A DNA stretch of 60,000 nt from Liolophura sinensis (Eukaryota > Mollusca > Polyplacophora > Chitonida > Chitonidae), in the NCBI RefSeq assembly GCF_032854445.1, contig NC_088301.1, positions 8,368,281 to 8,428,280 on the forward strand, written 5' to 3'. The notes under the pieces were generated by a model. The model saw nothing but the letters and a program-made list of their open reading frames with translations. It ran no database searches and was not told the origin of the DNA. This document shows positions 11,320-20,690 of this stretch, one piece after another. The stretch's first letter is position 1; the number at the start of each line of letters is the position of its first letter. A program made the translations under genes and the position numbers.

Positions 11320-11794
11320 TGTTATGTGAACGACTGCCGTCCGCTTCTAAATTTAGCTTGCTACTGTTTACATATGCTGAGTTCAGGGCCCGCTGTCTGC
11401 CTCTGCCTTAGAATGTTCCAGAATACGCTCAGCTCGGGGGCCTGTTTGTTTACAACAAGTGTTCAGGAGTTTTCTTATTCTAAAAATTTCCACCAGTCTA
11501 TATAAAACCTATGAAAGCAGGTCAAGGAGGAGAAAGGAGAATTATTGAGAGTTTTGGATGCTTTCGCTGTGTGTTACTTCAGTAGGCCTTTTGAGCCTGA
11601 ACCTTTGGTGTCTTTATGGCCTCTGGCTTTTGTTATATCCTATCTCCACCGAGCACCTGTTCAGTCTGAACTCGTATATTTAATTTGTGCTCTTGTGTAC
11701 ACGGTGCTTATTAGTACACGGACCCCTGTCTGTGGAATTTTGTGTATATTTCGTCATACACTCAGTTTATACTGTGGATTTTCCCTCTTATTTG
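11320..11794 (+). repeat. Partial LTR inside the permuted element
   Basis: Begins TGTTATGTGAACGACTGCCG and matches the minus-strand solo LTR (14809 down to 14329) with about 17 differences by hand count, roughly 96% identity. It includes a TATATAAAA box at about 11499-11507. The match stops sharply at TTATTTG (11794), where the sequence passes into protease code. The last ~286 bp of the LTR (poly-A region and the 49-bp duplication) are missing. Confidence 0.92.
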
Positions 11795-13284
11795 ATGAGT
11801 CATATTCTGGATCAAATGTATTAATTAGAGGTGTAAGCTCTGCTGAATTTGAATCTGTGCCTCTTCACAAAGCTTACTTGTCATCAGATCCTGTTACTGT
11901 CGGCATGAGGCCTACTTTGCCTTTTAAAGGAATTCATCTACTACGTGGTAATGATTTTGCTGGTGACAAAGTAATGGTTAATCCTATTGTAACTGATAAA
12001 CCTTGTTTAAATCAAACTGTTGATCCTGTTGAGAAAGAAATTCCAGATTTGTATCCCTCTTGTGCTGTAACGAGGTCTATGTCAAGCAAACTTTCTGATA
12101 AAGGCAAAAACACAGTAACGGACTTACAAGATACATTTCTTACACAAATGTTTACTCAAGGCGATTGTATTGATAATGATGAATCAGACCATTGTACACC
12201 TAGTGACATATCAAATGTTTCTAAACATCAGCTTGTAACTGAACAGCATAAAGACCCGGAAAAATCATGTTTGTTTGACAGAGCTCTCGATGATTGTGTT
12301 ATTTCATCTGAACCTGTGTGTTATTATGTCAAGTCTGATATACTTATGCGAAAATGGAGACCACCTGATGTATCTGTTGATGATGACTGGGCTGTTAAAC
12401 ATCAGATTGTTGTACCTAAGGCATATCGAACTGAAATTTTACGTATGGCACATGAAATGCCATTAGCTGGTCACTTGGGTGTTAACATGACCTACTACAG
12501 GATACTGAACCACTTCTTTTTGGCCAGGATTAAAGGGAGATGTAACCCAGTTTTGTAAATCATGTCATACATGCCAGGTAGTGGGTAAGCCTAATCAGAC
12601 CTTCCCAAGGCACCATTAGAGCCTGTACCAGTTTTTCAAGAGCCATTCAGCAGAATACTAATTGATTGTGTAGGCTCTACCTAAGACGAGGTCTGGGAAT
12701 CAGTATGTGTTAACTATTATGTGTACAGCAGCCAGATTTCGTTAGGCTGTTCCTTTAAGGAATATAAACACCAAGTCTGTTGTCAAAGCTTTAATAAAGT
12801 GCTTTACTCTGTTTGGTTTACCCAAATCCATACAGTCTGATCAAGGTTCAAACTTTTATGTCTGGTATTTTTCAGCAAGTTATGTACCAGTTAGGCATTA
12901 AACAATACAAGTCTTCTGCCTACCACCCAGAAAGTCAAGGTGCAATTGAAAGATTTCACCAAACATTAAAGGAACATAATTAAGACTTATTGTTATGATA
13001 CAGAGAAAGACTGGGATGAAGGTATTCCATTTCTTATGTTTGCTGTTCGAGAGTCAGTACAAGAATCATTGGGTTTCAGTCCATTTGATTTAGTATTTGG
13101 ACGTACTGTTAGAGGACCATTGTTAATTTACAAGAAACAGTTTCTCGATGATGACACAAGTAATGTAAATCTTTTGGATTATGTATCTGATTTTCGTGCT
13201 AAGTTTGTCAGAGCATGTGAATTGGCTAAAGCCAGTCTTGAATGTACTCAGAAGAATATGAAACGTAGATATCAGACAGTTATC
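11795..13284 (+). pseudogene. Retrotransposon protease C-terminal part and integrase (broken)
   Basis: The frame 11545-12558 starts within LTR sequence and is not a real start. From 11795 it shows a protease C-terminal region (PFKGIHLLRGNDFAGDKV), a variable linker with ACAVTRSMS-like sequence, then SDILMRKWRP and the integrase zinc-binding region with its two histidines (MAHEMPLAGHLGVNMTYYRI). The cysteine half, CKSCHTC (about 12558-12580), is in another frame after a break near 12519. Further breaks and stops follow. The catalytic triad is still recognisable in pieces: Asp in LIDCVG (12664-12666), Asp in SDQGSNF (12839-12841) and Glu in GAIERFH (12948-12950). The C-terminal part contains FAVRESVQESLGFSPFDLVF (13036 on). 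The protease active-site region and gag are absent. Confidence 0.88.
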
Positions 13285-13705
13285 CAATACCTCGCATTGA
13301 TGACTGTATTGACGCTGTTGATCAGGCGAAACATGTATCAAAGTTCGATCCGTTAAAGGGGTTTTGGCAGGTTCCTCTTACTTCTAGGGCTCGTGAAGTT
13401 TCAGCCTTTGCTACGCCCGATGGACTCTTTCAATACAAGGTAATGCCATTTGGAATGAGGAATAGCCCAGCTAAGTATCAACGCCTGATGAATGATGTCA
13501 CTTCCGGTTTGGACGAGTGTCGTGTCTACATAGACAACGTCATTATCTTCACCGACACATGGGAACAGCACATTTCCAGAATACGCCAGTTGTTTGAGAG
13601 ACTTAGTCTCTAAATATACAGTCAATCTTGTATCTAAGTGAATTTTGTAGTGCCACTGTGACATATTTTGGCCATGTTGTCGGCCAAGGTCAAGTTAAGC
13701 CTAAC
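13285..13705 (+). pseudogene. Retrotransposon reverse transcriptase central part (broken)
   Basis: In the frame beginning about 13285 the code shows YPIPRIDDCIDAVD, GFWQVPLTSRAREVSAF, QYKVMPFGMRNSPAKYQRLM and the active-site box YIDN (13527-13538). The family normally has a YIDD or YLDD box there, so one catalytic aspartate is asparagine. A stop follows at 13611-13613. After a frame shift the code reads TVTYFGHVVGQGQVKP and then ends. The RT fingers and the integrase C-terminal domain seem to have been removed by a deletion at about 13280, where integrase code passes straight into RT code. The minus-strand frame 13401-13664 is a by-product. Confidence 0.88.
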
Positions 13706-13714
13706 AGATTGATT

Positions 13715-14037
13715 CTTGATTTCCATTGGTCAGTACACGGTCACATAATATTCAACACTCTCACGCTCAAGAAAAGAAACGTGACGCTCACAAGGTAATA
13801 TCCTAGGTTCATGAGACATTAATAGCCAACGATCTCGTGCTAACATCAGCAATCACGTGCGTTTGTCCTACTGCAGTTAACTGCAGACAACCGGGCAGTG
13901 GCTAGCTCCACTATCTATGTACAACTTCAGCAGTTTAAAATACCAACAGATCAAGTATACTGTTTTTTCTTTTTTTGTCTTTTTTGGGGGTGGTGGGGGT
14001 GGAGGCGGGGGTGGGTGGGTGGTTGGGTGGTGGTATA
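13715..14037. other. Spacer with a G-rich tract
   Basis: Unrecognised sequence between the permuted element and the solo LTR. At 13986-14033 there is a run of six or more G3-G5 tracts separated by one to four bases (ggggg tgg tggggg tgg agg cggggg tggg tggg). This pattern meets the usual G-quadruplex rule on the plus strand. It ends 10 bp from the LTR edge. Confidence 0.7.
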
Positions 14038-14038
14038 A

Positions 14039-14813
14039 TAAATGTTACGACCCAAACTGTCCGTATTATAAAAAGATGGCTAGTTCGAAATACACGACAG
14101 TTTAGCCGCAAAAAAGTAACCAAAACCAGCAGATTTTTATTTTACAACAATTTATTAGGTTTAACAAGAACAGATAGCAAGGCTTTTACAAATACTAAAG
14201 TACTTAAGTTTAACAAGAAAGGATAGCAGTATCTATGCAAATACTAAAGTACTTACGTGTACAACGGTGTCAAGTCCAAGCGGACGCATGTATTCCACAA
14301 TGCTGAAAACCATACAGGCATAAATGCACAAATAAGAGGGAAAATCCACAGTATAACTGAGTGTATGACGAAATATACACAAAATTCCACAGACAGGGTC
14401 CGTGTACTAATAAGCACCGTGTACACAAGAGCACAAATTAAATGTACAAGTTCAGATTGAACAAGTGCTCGGTGGAGATAGGATATAACAAAGCCAGAAG
14501 CCATAAAGACACCAAAAGTTCAGCTCAAAAGGCCTACTAAAGTAACACACAGCGAAAGCATCCAAATCTCTCAATAATTGTCCTTTCTCCTCCTTTGACC
14601 TGCTTTCATAGGTCTTATACAGACTGGTGGAAATAAGAAAATAAGAATAGAATAAGAAAACTCCTGAACACTTGTTGTAAACAAACAGGCCCCGAACTGA
14701 GCGTATTCTGGAACATTCTAAGGCAGAGGCAGACAGCGGGCCCTGAACTCAGCATATGTAAACAGTAGCAAGCTAAATTTAGAAGCTGACGGCAGTCGTT
14801 CACATAACATAAA
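14039..14813 (-). mobile_element. Solo LTR of the same retrotransposon family, with TAAA target duplication
   Basis: On the minus strand the LTR runs 14809 to 14043 (767 bp). It starts TGTTATGTG and ends GTCGTAACA, so it has the TG...CA ends and a TGTTA/TAACA inverted terminal repeat. TAAA stands on both sides (14039-14042 and 14810-14813); Ty3/gypsy integrases usually make 4-6 bp duplications. It contains a TATA-like CTGTATAAG, and AATAAA signals near the 3' end. No internal coding sequence is attached, so it is a solo LTR left by LTR-LTR recombination. It is inverted relative to the element at 10545-13714 and so cannot be that element's partner LTR. The frames at 14253-14504 and 14615-14803 are by-products. 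Confidence 0.9.
14155..14252 (-). repeat. 49-bp direct duplication inside the LTR
   Basis: Two abutting 49-bp units, 14155-14203 and 14204-14252, each beginning ttaRgtttaacaagaa and ending aaatactaaagtac on the plus strand. They lie in the 3' third of the LTR. The corresponding part is deleted from the other LTR at 11320-11794, so whether the duplication is typical of the family cannot be told here. Confidence 0.85.
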
Positions 14814-15729
14814 ACATAAAGTACATGCTGGAGATGAGATATCAGGCATTGTCAGCTCGCACTCGCTTCCAATCGTTGAGTACCATTTCTCTCGACTTAA
14901 CTGTACAATTCCTGATTTTCCAGAATTCAGCATGCAATGTCTGTATGTTAGAGTATCGTATGCTAAAAACATTGGTGATAAATGTTAAACCAAATTCTCA
15001 CGAACAGTTTCCTGGATATTCATATATGAACGTCTACATCAACCCCGTTAATTTTTTAACTGGCTATTGGGAAAGAGCGACATTCGCATGAGAGAATGTA
15101 GAAAAATTAATGAATTGTGACTTCATGGAAATATCGTTATCTGAAACTGGCTTTGAAATCAATCGAAGCCAGCGATGAAGAACACTGTCAGCATATACAT
15201 AATTCATGTATGTAGTACCAATCGAGTTATCATTTTGAACACTCTATTTTATCCATGCGGTAATTTGGTGTACACGAATTTTTGATATACTATCTATACA
15301 TGGTTAAGTAAAAAATAGCTTTTGTACAATGATACTTATTAGTGCCGTTTAAAAGAAAAGACATGGTATAGGGGTACGAGAGGGAAGCCCGTTAAGCGAC
15401 GATCCATGGGCCTCTTATAAGACCTGGACGCTCCTCAACTCTGGATTGCCATACTGAGTTCTCAACCATTTTTGAGCTCCAAGAAATAAGAATAGTGAAT
15501 ACGGAAGAGCCTCATTTGTTCGACAGAAAGAAACTGGGGACAAAGTATATTTTGGTCCCAACATTTTCGAAAGAGACGAGAATCCTAATAAGGAAGGGAA
15601 ACTGGGAATTCTGTATCTTAATGTCACTCTATCAGTCATAAAAATCGTTCTCTTAGTGTCTAATTCATATGTCTCACCGTTTACTCATTGTTTAACGAAA
15701 ACATAGAGAGTTGATCAATCTTTCATATT
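14814..15729. other. No gene recognised
   Basis: AT-rich. The plus frame 14825-15091 and the minus frame 15415-15639 match nothing I know, and no repeats were seen. Confidence 0.55.
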
Positions 15730-16265
15730 GTAGGCTTACCATGTATTTACTCTAGTTACATTACAGGCTGGTGGTAAATATTTAATGTAGCCCATTTGCT
15801 TATTGTTTGACCTTCTGATTTAGCTATGCCATGAGGCCTATGTCGATTCATCACCGCTGAAGCTTATCTCTGGACACGCTTGAACCGTCAAACGTTTATC
15901 GTTAAGCAGATAGTGGCAGAGACATAAGTAAAACTTCTCTCAGCCTGGAAGCCGTCTGGACAGTTTCATTTAATATAAGTAATGGAACTCATGGCAAATC
16001 TCACGGGTAAATGCCGTAACAGTATGAACACGTCACAACAAAATAATACAGGTCATGCATACGAAATCCGACGCTGGAAACCGTTTGTAAACCGTTTGAC
16101 TGATGATATACAACGTTCTGGTTGAAACAATGCAGTAGGCGCCTCCATCAAGGGAAATCAAAAATAGCGTGAGTATAGACGGCGGCATGAATCCAGTCGT
16201 GAATTAAACAGCACTGAATGGATTTATGTAAAAATCGTACTACACACGGAACCACACGTTACATT
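15730..16265. repeat. Copy 1 of a diverged ~500-bp direct duplication
   Basis: Colinear with 17935-18437. Shared words in the same order include aatggaactcatggcaaatc, tcacgggtaaa, aatacaggtcatgcatacga, tttgtaaaccgtttgactga, catcaagggaaatca and ggcggcatgaatccagtcgt. Copy 1 has extra sequence near 15890-15930. Indels and point differences are spread throughout, so the duplication is old. The minus-strand reading shares TTGFMPP and FLISLDGG between the copies, but copy 1 carries a stop just upstream, so coding is not supported. It could be a segmental duplication or two copies of an interspersed repeat. Confidence 0.88.
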
Positions 16266-17045
16266 TGTTTGGTGTCAATCTGTATATGGAAAAATAGAAA
16301 TTTAACTTGTCGTAAAGAAGACTATCAGTCTCATAATCAGGCCTCCTTTTAGTCTTAGTTTCAAAATTATATTTTATTCATCAGGTCTATGTAGGTACAT
16401 ACAGTATTTATTGATATACAACCTATGCGTTCCCAGCGAGACTATGTATATTTATACTTGTAAATATGTTAACAATGGGAAAGACTTGCTAACAAGAAGA
16501 CACCGTCCTGAAATGACCGACATAATGTTCCACGAAGGAGGCGTCTAAACCTCGGGCAAATAAGTAAGTAGATAGATAGCATTGAAGACTAGAATTTTAT
16601 CCAAGCGCTATTTTTGTGGACGGATATAGCTGTAAGGCTGTTCAATTTTAGACTGCCACGCCCCTTGTAACCAAGTAGTTACCTTGTCGTTAACAACCAT
16701 ACTGAGTCTTTTTAAACCATTGCTATAACGGGGATCAGTCATCTAGGTTCCTGGTATGTAGGAAAGCCTGCTGTGTTTAGAGGTTTATGAGCAACCACCG
16801 CTGAACACCGCTTGAAGCTACCATTAGCCAGGTAGTTACCGAGTATTTAAATTATGCACATCATAGTCTTCCTAGAAACCTCCCATTGGTTCATTTTACC
16901 GATTTCCTAGAAGACACATGTACCCATAAGTGTAAAGTAGCCCCTTCCCCTATAGACTTAGCGCAAGCATAGTTTAACCCTTAGGGGTTTTTCCTTTTAG
17001 ACCTTAAACAAGTACAATAAAGCCAGATATTTTTAGCTGTTTATT
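16266..17045. other. No gene recognised
   Basis: AT-rich DNA between duplication copy 1 and the 35-bp satellite. Nothing recognisable. Confidence 0.6.
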
Positions 17046-17490
17046 GACATTATTCTGTGTGGTCGTCATGAAGATATATTGACATTATTTTGTGTGGTCG
17101 TCATGAAGATATATTGACATTATTTTGTGTGGTCGTCATGAAGATATATTGACATTATTCTGTGTGGTCGTCATGAAGATATATTGACATTATTTTGTGT
17201 GGTCGTCATGAAGATATATTGACATTATTCTGTGTGGTCGTCATGAAGATATATTGACATTATTCTGTGTGGTCGTCATGAAGATATATTGACATTATTT
17301 TGTGTAGTAGTTGTTTAGATAATTTGAAATTATTTTGTGTAGTCGTCGTGCGGATATATTGAGATTATTTTGTGTAGTTGTCATGCAGATATATTGACAT
17401 TACTTTGTGCAGTCCTTATTGAGATGTATTGTAAATCATTTTGTGGAGTCGTCATTCAGATATATTGACATTATTTTGTGTAGTCGTTGG
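17046..17490. repeat. 35-bp satellite, about 12-13 units
   Basis: Head-to-tail units beginning gacattattttgtgtggtc and ending atgaagatatatt. The first seven units (17046-17290) differ almost only at a T/C position in attattYtgtg. The later units become progressively more diverged (gtagttgtttagataatttg and similar), as expected at the edge of an array no longer homogenised. Confidence 0.95.
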
Positions 17491-17604
17491 GTGAGTTTTG
17501 CGCTTACTCAGCGCACTTTGCAATGCATCTTCTCATTACTTAACCAATGTATCCAATGTATACCTAAATGCCAAAAAATGATGAATGGCGATGACTTTTA
17601 ACGT

Positions 17605-17778
17605 GCAAACACGGCATAATAGCCCAGAAACCAAATCGATGTGATCGCTGTGAGTTCAACTCCAGCTCTTGCTGGCCCCTCTCCGGTCGTGTGTAGGCAT
17701 GTCTGCCAAGGACCTGCGGATAGCTGCGGGTATCCCCAACAATAATGCTGACCGCCAGCGTATAAGTGAAATATATTT
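17605..17778 (+). mobile_element. SINE-A, partial, with B box
   Basis: Shows the tRNA-derived part with B box GTTCAACTCC (17653-17662), then ggcccctctccggtcgtgtg, gacctgcggatagctgcggg and gctgaccgccagcgtataag, ending gtgaaatata. The A-box end is degraded and the last 40 bp of the 3' end are lost. It lies between the 35-bp satellite and duplication copy 2. Confidence 0.78.
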
Positions 17779-17934
17779 TAAAGTTTGTGGTATGACCCGA
17801 CCTGTGTTTGATCTTAAAGTTTAAGTGGATTTTCGCTGAAGCACTTAGGCATGCTAGGGATTTTTCTATTTCCCTTGTCTATGCACTGTTTCTACTGATT
17901 GTCCGTATTAATTTAGCGAAACTGATGTGTTGCC

Positions 17935-18437
17935 CATATTTCATGTTTTACCATTTACACGTACTAGAATTGGCGGACATGTTGTAAATATTTGATATGG
18001 CCTAGTTACTTATCGTTTGTCCATGCTGATGTAGCTATACTAATGGAGTATAGGTGTAGTATGTGGAATAGCCACCAATGAAAATTATCTCTAGAGGCGT
18101 CTGCATCATGTAAACGTCTCTTAGTCTGAAAACCAATGTGGACAGCTTCACTTAATATAAATGATGGAACTCATGGCAAATCTCACGGGTAAACTCCGTA
18201 ACAGTTTCAACAACATAATACAGGTCATGCATACGAAATCAGACGCCTGGTTTGTAAACCGTTTGACTGATTGATGGTATAAAACGCTCTTGTTGAAACA
18301 CTGCAATACAAACCACCATCAAGGGAAATCAGGAATACAGTGTGTACAGGCGGCGGCATGAATCCAGTCGTGAATTGTACAGCTTTAAATGGATTTATGT
18401 AAAAAGTGTACACATATAGAACCAGAGTCACCCGATA
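17935..18437. repeat. Copy 2 of the diverged ~500-bp direct duplication
   Basis: Colinear with 15730-16265 (see that entry). The minus-strand frame 18225-18431 is open here, but its counterpart in copy 1 is interrupted, which argues against protein coding. The copy ends about 75 bp from the end of the candidate exon at 18512-18642. Confidence 0.88.
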
Positions 18438-18511
18438 TATATGATCGGCGAAAGGCAGTTAATCGCTACTCAGTGGCTGACCGCGCTGTAAATGACTCGC
18501 ACTGACTGTAC

Positions 18512-18642
18512 CTGACAGGCCAGATAGAAGCTTTGGCGGTGTTGGAGGCTCGCTGGACGTTACCCAGTCGCTTAAAATCAGCATCGGAAGACGGAACGGT
18601 AAATTGAAGGCTGGACACATGATTAGCTTTTGCCGTAGGCAT
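18512..18642 (-). CDS. Candidate first coding exon of an unrecognised gene (partial)
   Basis: On the minus strand an ATG (18642-18640) in the context gaccATGcc opens 43 codons (MPTAKANHVSSLQFTVPSSD at the N-terminus). They run to CTGTCAG|gtacagtcag, a fair splice donor at 18511. Local GC content is clearly higher than in the surrounding AT-rich DNA, and the residue usage is balanced. A TATAAAG lies about 145 bp upstream. I do not recognise the peptide, and it has no evident signal or membrane segment. The next exon should lie below 18511 but none could be identified. The downstream DNA is the duplicated segment, a SINE and a satellite, so the gene would need a long intron. This is an inference from composition and signals only. 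Confidence 0.3.
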
Positions 18643-18785
18643 GGTCAAGCGGAATTTGTGGTTTGAGCATTAGCCAGCACTTTGGTCAGCTACACAGAGG
18701 AAAAGCTACGTATTGAGGCTGTATACGCACAGCTCGACGGTTCCTGTACCGCATAATTTGTCCGCGTTGGTCCTGGCTGGAAATC

Positions 18786-18792
18786 CTTTATA
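18786..18792 (-). promoter_or_regulatory. Candidate TATA box (TATAAAG)
   Basis: Reads ggacTATAAAGGa on the minus strand, about 145 bp upstream of the ATG of the candidate exon. This would put a start site near 18760 and leave a ~120-nt leader. There is no further core-promoter evidence. Confidence 0.25.
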
Positions 18793-20127
18793 GTCCTCCA
18801 CGAATTGGAGCTTTCTGGTCGTTTCCCGGCGTTAACCTCAAGGTATCACTGGCTGCTCTACCTGATACTCTTTCGTATCTGACAGGAGGTTGTACAACAA
18901 TGTCTATATGTACCGATGGACCCGTGTAATGTACAAGGTAAGAGCATTTTTATGAATTCACCCACATTTTCCAAAAATACTGTAGTCGATTGCCATAGCG
19001 TTATAAGTATATCCCAATTTCGGTGTAGTTGTTTCCATAAATGTTGGATCCTTTCATCTATAAAGCTACACGTATAATCAAATCTCCTCACACTGGGCGA
19101 TTTATTACAAACAGTGAAGATGCGATGTGTCCAACATCATATTATTTTAATATACGCGAGATGTTACGAGTAAGGAGGGGATAGTTCTACATGATTCATT
19201 TTGAGAAAGCCTAATGTATAAGGAAGCTATTATTCCGTATATTTCCATACACACAATTTAAATAATCTGCCTTGTTTTTGTGCTTTGTTGTGTTGAACGT
19301 TGCATTGGTAAGTGGGCTTGCGCGATTTTTGACCTGGAACGTCCATTTTTTGTTCACGGCTGGTGGATGAATGTCTGTTTTGACACCTAGATTAACATGT
19401 TGTTAATCATGCAGATCATGTGTCCGTTTCTCTGTGTTACATTACGCCTGTCAAAGCATAGATTTTCCAACTCTTATCTGACTTCACAATAGGTATTTGG
19501 TTTTGTCACATTACCATCACATCTTTTAAGTCCAAAATCATCAAAAAATAAACTTCATGACCTTTTCGCTTTTTCTGTGTGTAGTAAATCCTGAACCATT
19601 TAGTGGATTGATTCGCGACACACCTGTATCTGTACTTTACAAAGAACGTTAATTTTGTTCATAACCATGAAAGGTATCGGTATCATGTGGATTAATTAGG
19701 AAGAAGAAAATAATAGCTCACGCACTCTTCTGCGTGACAGGAAATGTATTTCATGGAAGCTAATTATAAATCTAAAAATCCGTTGACGTGTTTTGTCGTT
19801 TCTCACCATCTGGGAAAGTGTGACGAACGGACATTTTGAGAATATTTAATCAACTCGTGTGTGAACACCTGCCGGTGTTGGCTGCGTAGAAACACACCGG
19901 TATCACATACCTACTTTCCGGCATCTGCTAATGACGTACACTCACATTAACGCCTTTGTAACCAAGGCCGATATATTGCATATATTGCTCAGTATTATAC
20001 AATATCTCAACCCTGAATTTTTTTCCCAATAGTATCATCTTCATTAAAGTATGCAATAATGAAACGCAACACTTTCTTAAAATATGAAATACGACACCCA
20101 TATTTTGAATTTAATTCCATCCATATC
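18793..20127. other. No gene recognised
   Basis: AT-rich; contains short minus-strand frames (for example 18858-19091) with no known family. No repeats seen. Confidence 0.55.
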
Positions 20128-20129
20128 TT

Positions 20130-20382
20130 CGATTTATTTATTCGATTAACTGGCGTTTTACGACGTACTGAAGAACATTTCACTTTCACGACGGTGGCCA
20201 GCATCATGGTGGGAGGGAAATCCACGACCTCCCACAGGCTGCCGGCAGACCTTCCCACGTATGGCCGGACTGAGAGGTAGCCAGCACGAGCTGGACTTGA
20301 AATCACAGCGACCGCGTTCGTGAGAGGCTCCTGGGTCATTACGCTTCAGTGGCATGGTAACCCGATCGGCCATGGAGGTTCA
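20130..20382 (-). mobile_element. Near full-length SINE-A
   Basis: On the minus strand it has a head ending region cctccatggccgatcgggtt, a B box within gatttcaagtccagctcgtg, then the standard body (gccatacgtgggaaggtctg, ggaggtcgtggatttccctc, accatgatgctggccaccgt) and a conserved end (agtacgtcgtaaaacgccag) with an AATAAATAAA tail. Compared with the copy at 40455-40717 it has a damaged A-box region and a short deletion in the gggctgtgcccggtttcc stretch. The overlapping frames of 71-110 codons are by-products. Confidence 0.85.
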
Positions 20383-20479
20383 TACTTTCTTGGGGGGGGG
20401 ATTTTTGAAAAAGTTTTATAACCCGGCTAAGATCTCATTGAAATAAAACATCAGAATACGTAATTTTTGGTAGGAGGCT

Positions 20480-20690
20480 TGACTTCCAATGGTTAGGTTG
20501 CGGATTAAATCCCGGCATTGGACAGAGACTTTCCCCGTTGTTGGGTCTTGATGAAAATAAGCGGTCGGTGACACTCTTGTGGCCGTTTGTGCAGTACCTT
20601 GTTGACCACCTGCCCAGAATGGTGGAGAGACTTCTGAAGAAGCTTTAGCCTCACTTGAGAAAAGATAGTTAAGAAGTTCGTCTATTCAAG
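20480..20690 (+). repeat. Possible tRNA-derived interspersed repeat (single copy seen)
   Basis: The stretch caatggttaggttgcggatt followed by aaatcccggcattggacaga resembles a degenerate tRNA-like head, with a B-box-like ggattaaatcc. The ~150 bp after it (cctgcccagaatggtggaga) have the higher GC content of the SINEs rather than of the flanks. There is no second copy in this window, so membership of a repeat family cannot be shown here. Confidence 0.25.

Larger units (their letters stand above)
10545..13714 (+). mobile_element. Broken, apparently circularly permuted Ty3/gypsy (GmR1-like) LTR retrotransposon
   Basis: Order along the plus strand: RT C-terminal part and RNase H (10561-11248), polypurine tract (11305-11319), LTR 5' part (11320-11794), protease C-terminal part and linker (11795-12400), integrase (12400-13280), RT central part (13285-13705). 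RNase H is followed directly by a stop, the polypurine tract and the LTR with no integrase between, and integrase runs directly into RT. Both facts indicate the gene order PR-IN-RT-RH. That order is unusual for Ty3/gypsy but is known for GmR1 of Atlantic cod and its relatives. The first residues of the left block (DSKVSAIST) directly follow, in the usual RT order, the last residues of the right block (VGQGQVKP). The locus therefore reads as one element opened inside RT and joined through a single LTR. Gag, the primer-binding site, the protease active site and the last ~286 bp of the LTR are missing. Confidence 0.82.

Noticed and set aside
11545-12558. Single 337-codon protein
   Set aside because: Its first ~80 codons are translated LTR sequence and the first codon is TTG; only the protease/linker/integrase part from 11795 is real retrotransposon code.
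13401-13664. Minus-strand frame of 87 codons
   Set aside because: Lies antisense to recognisable reverse-transcriptase code.
11320-14809. The two LTRs as the paired ends of one element
   Set aside because: They are in opposite orientation, and the second has its own TAAA duplication and complete ends.
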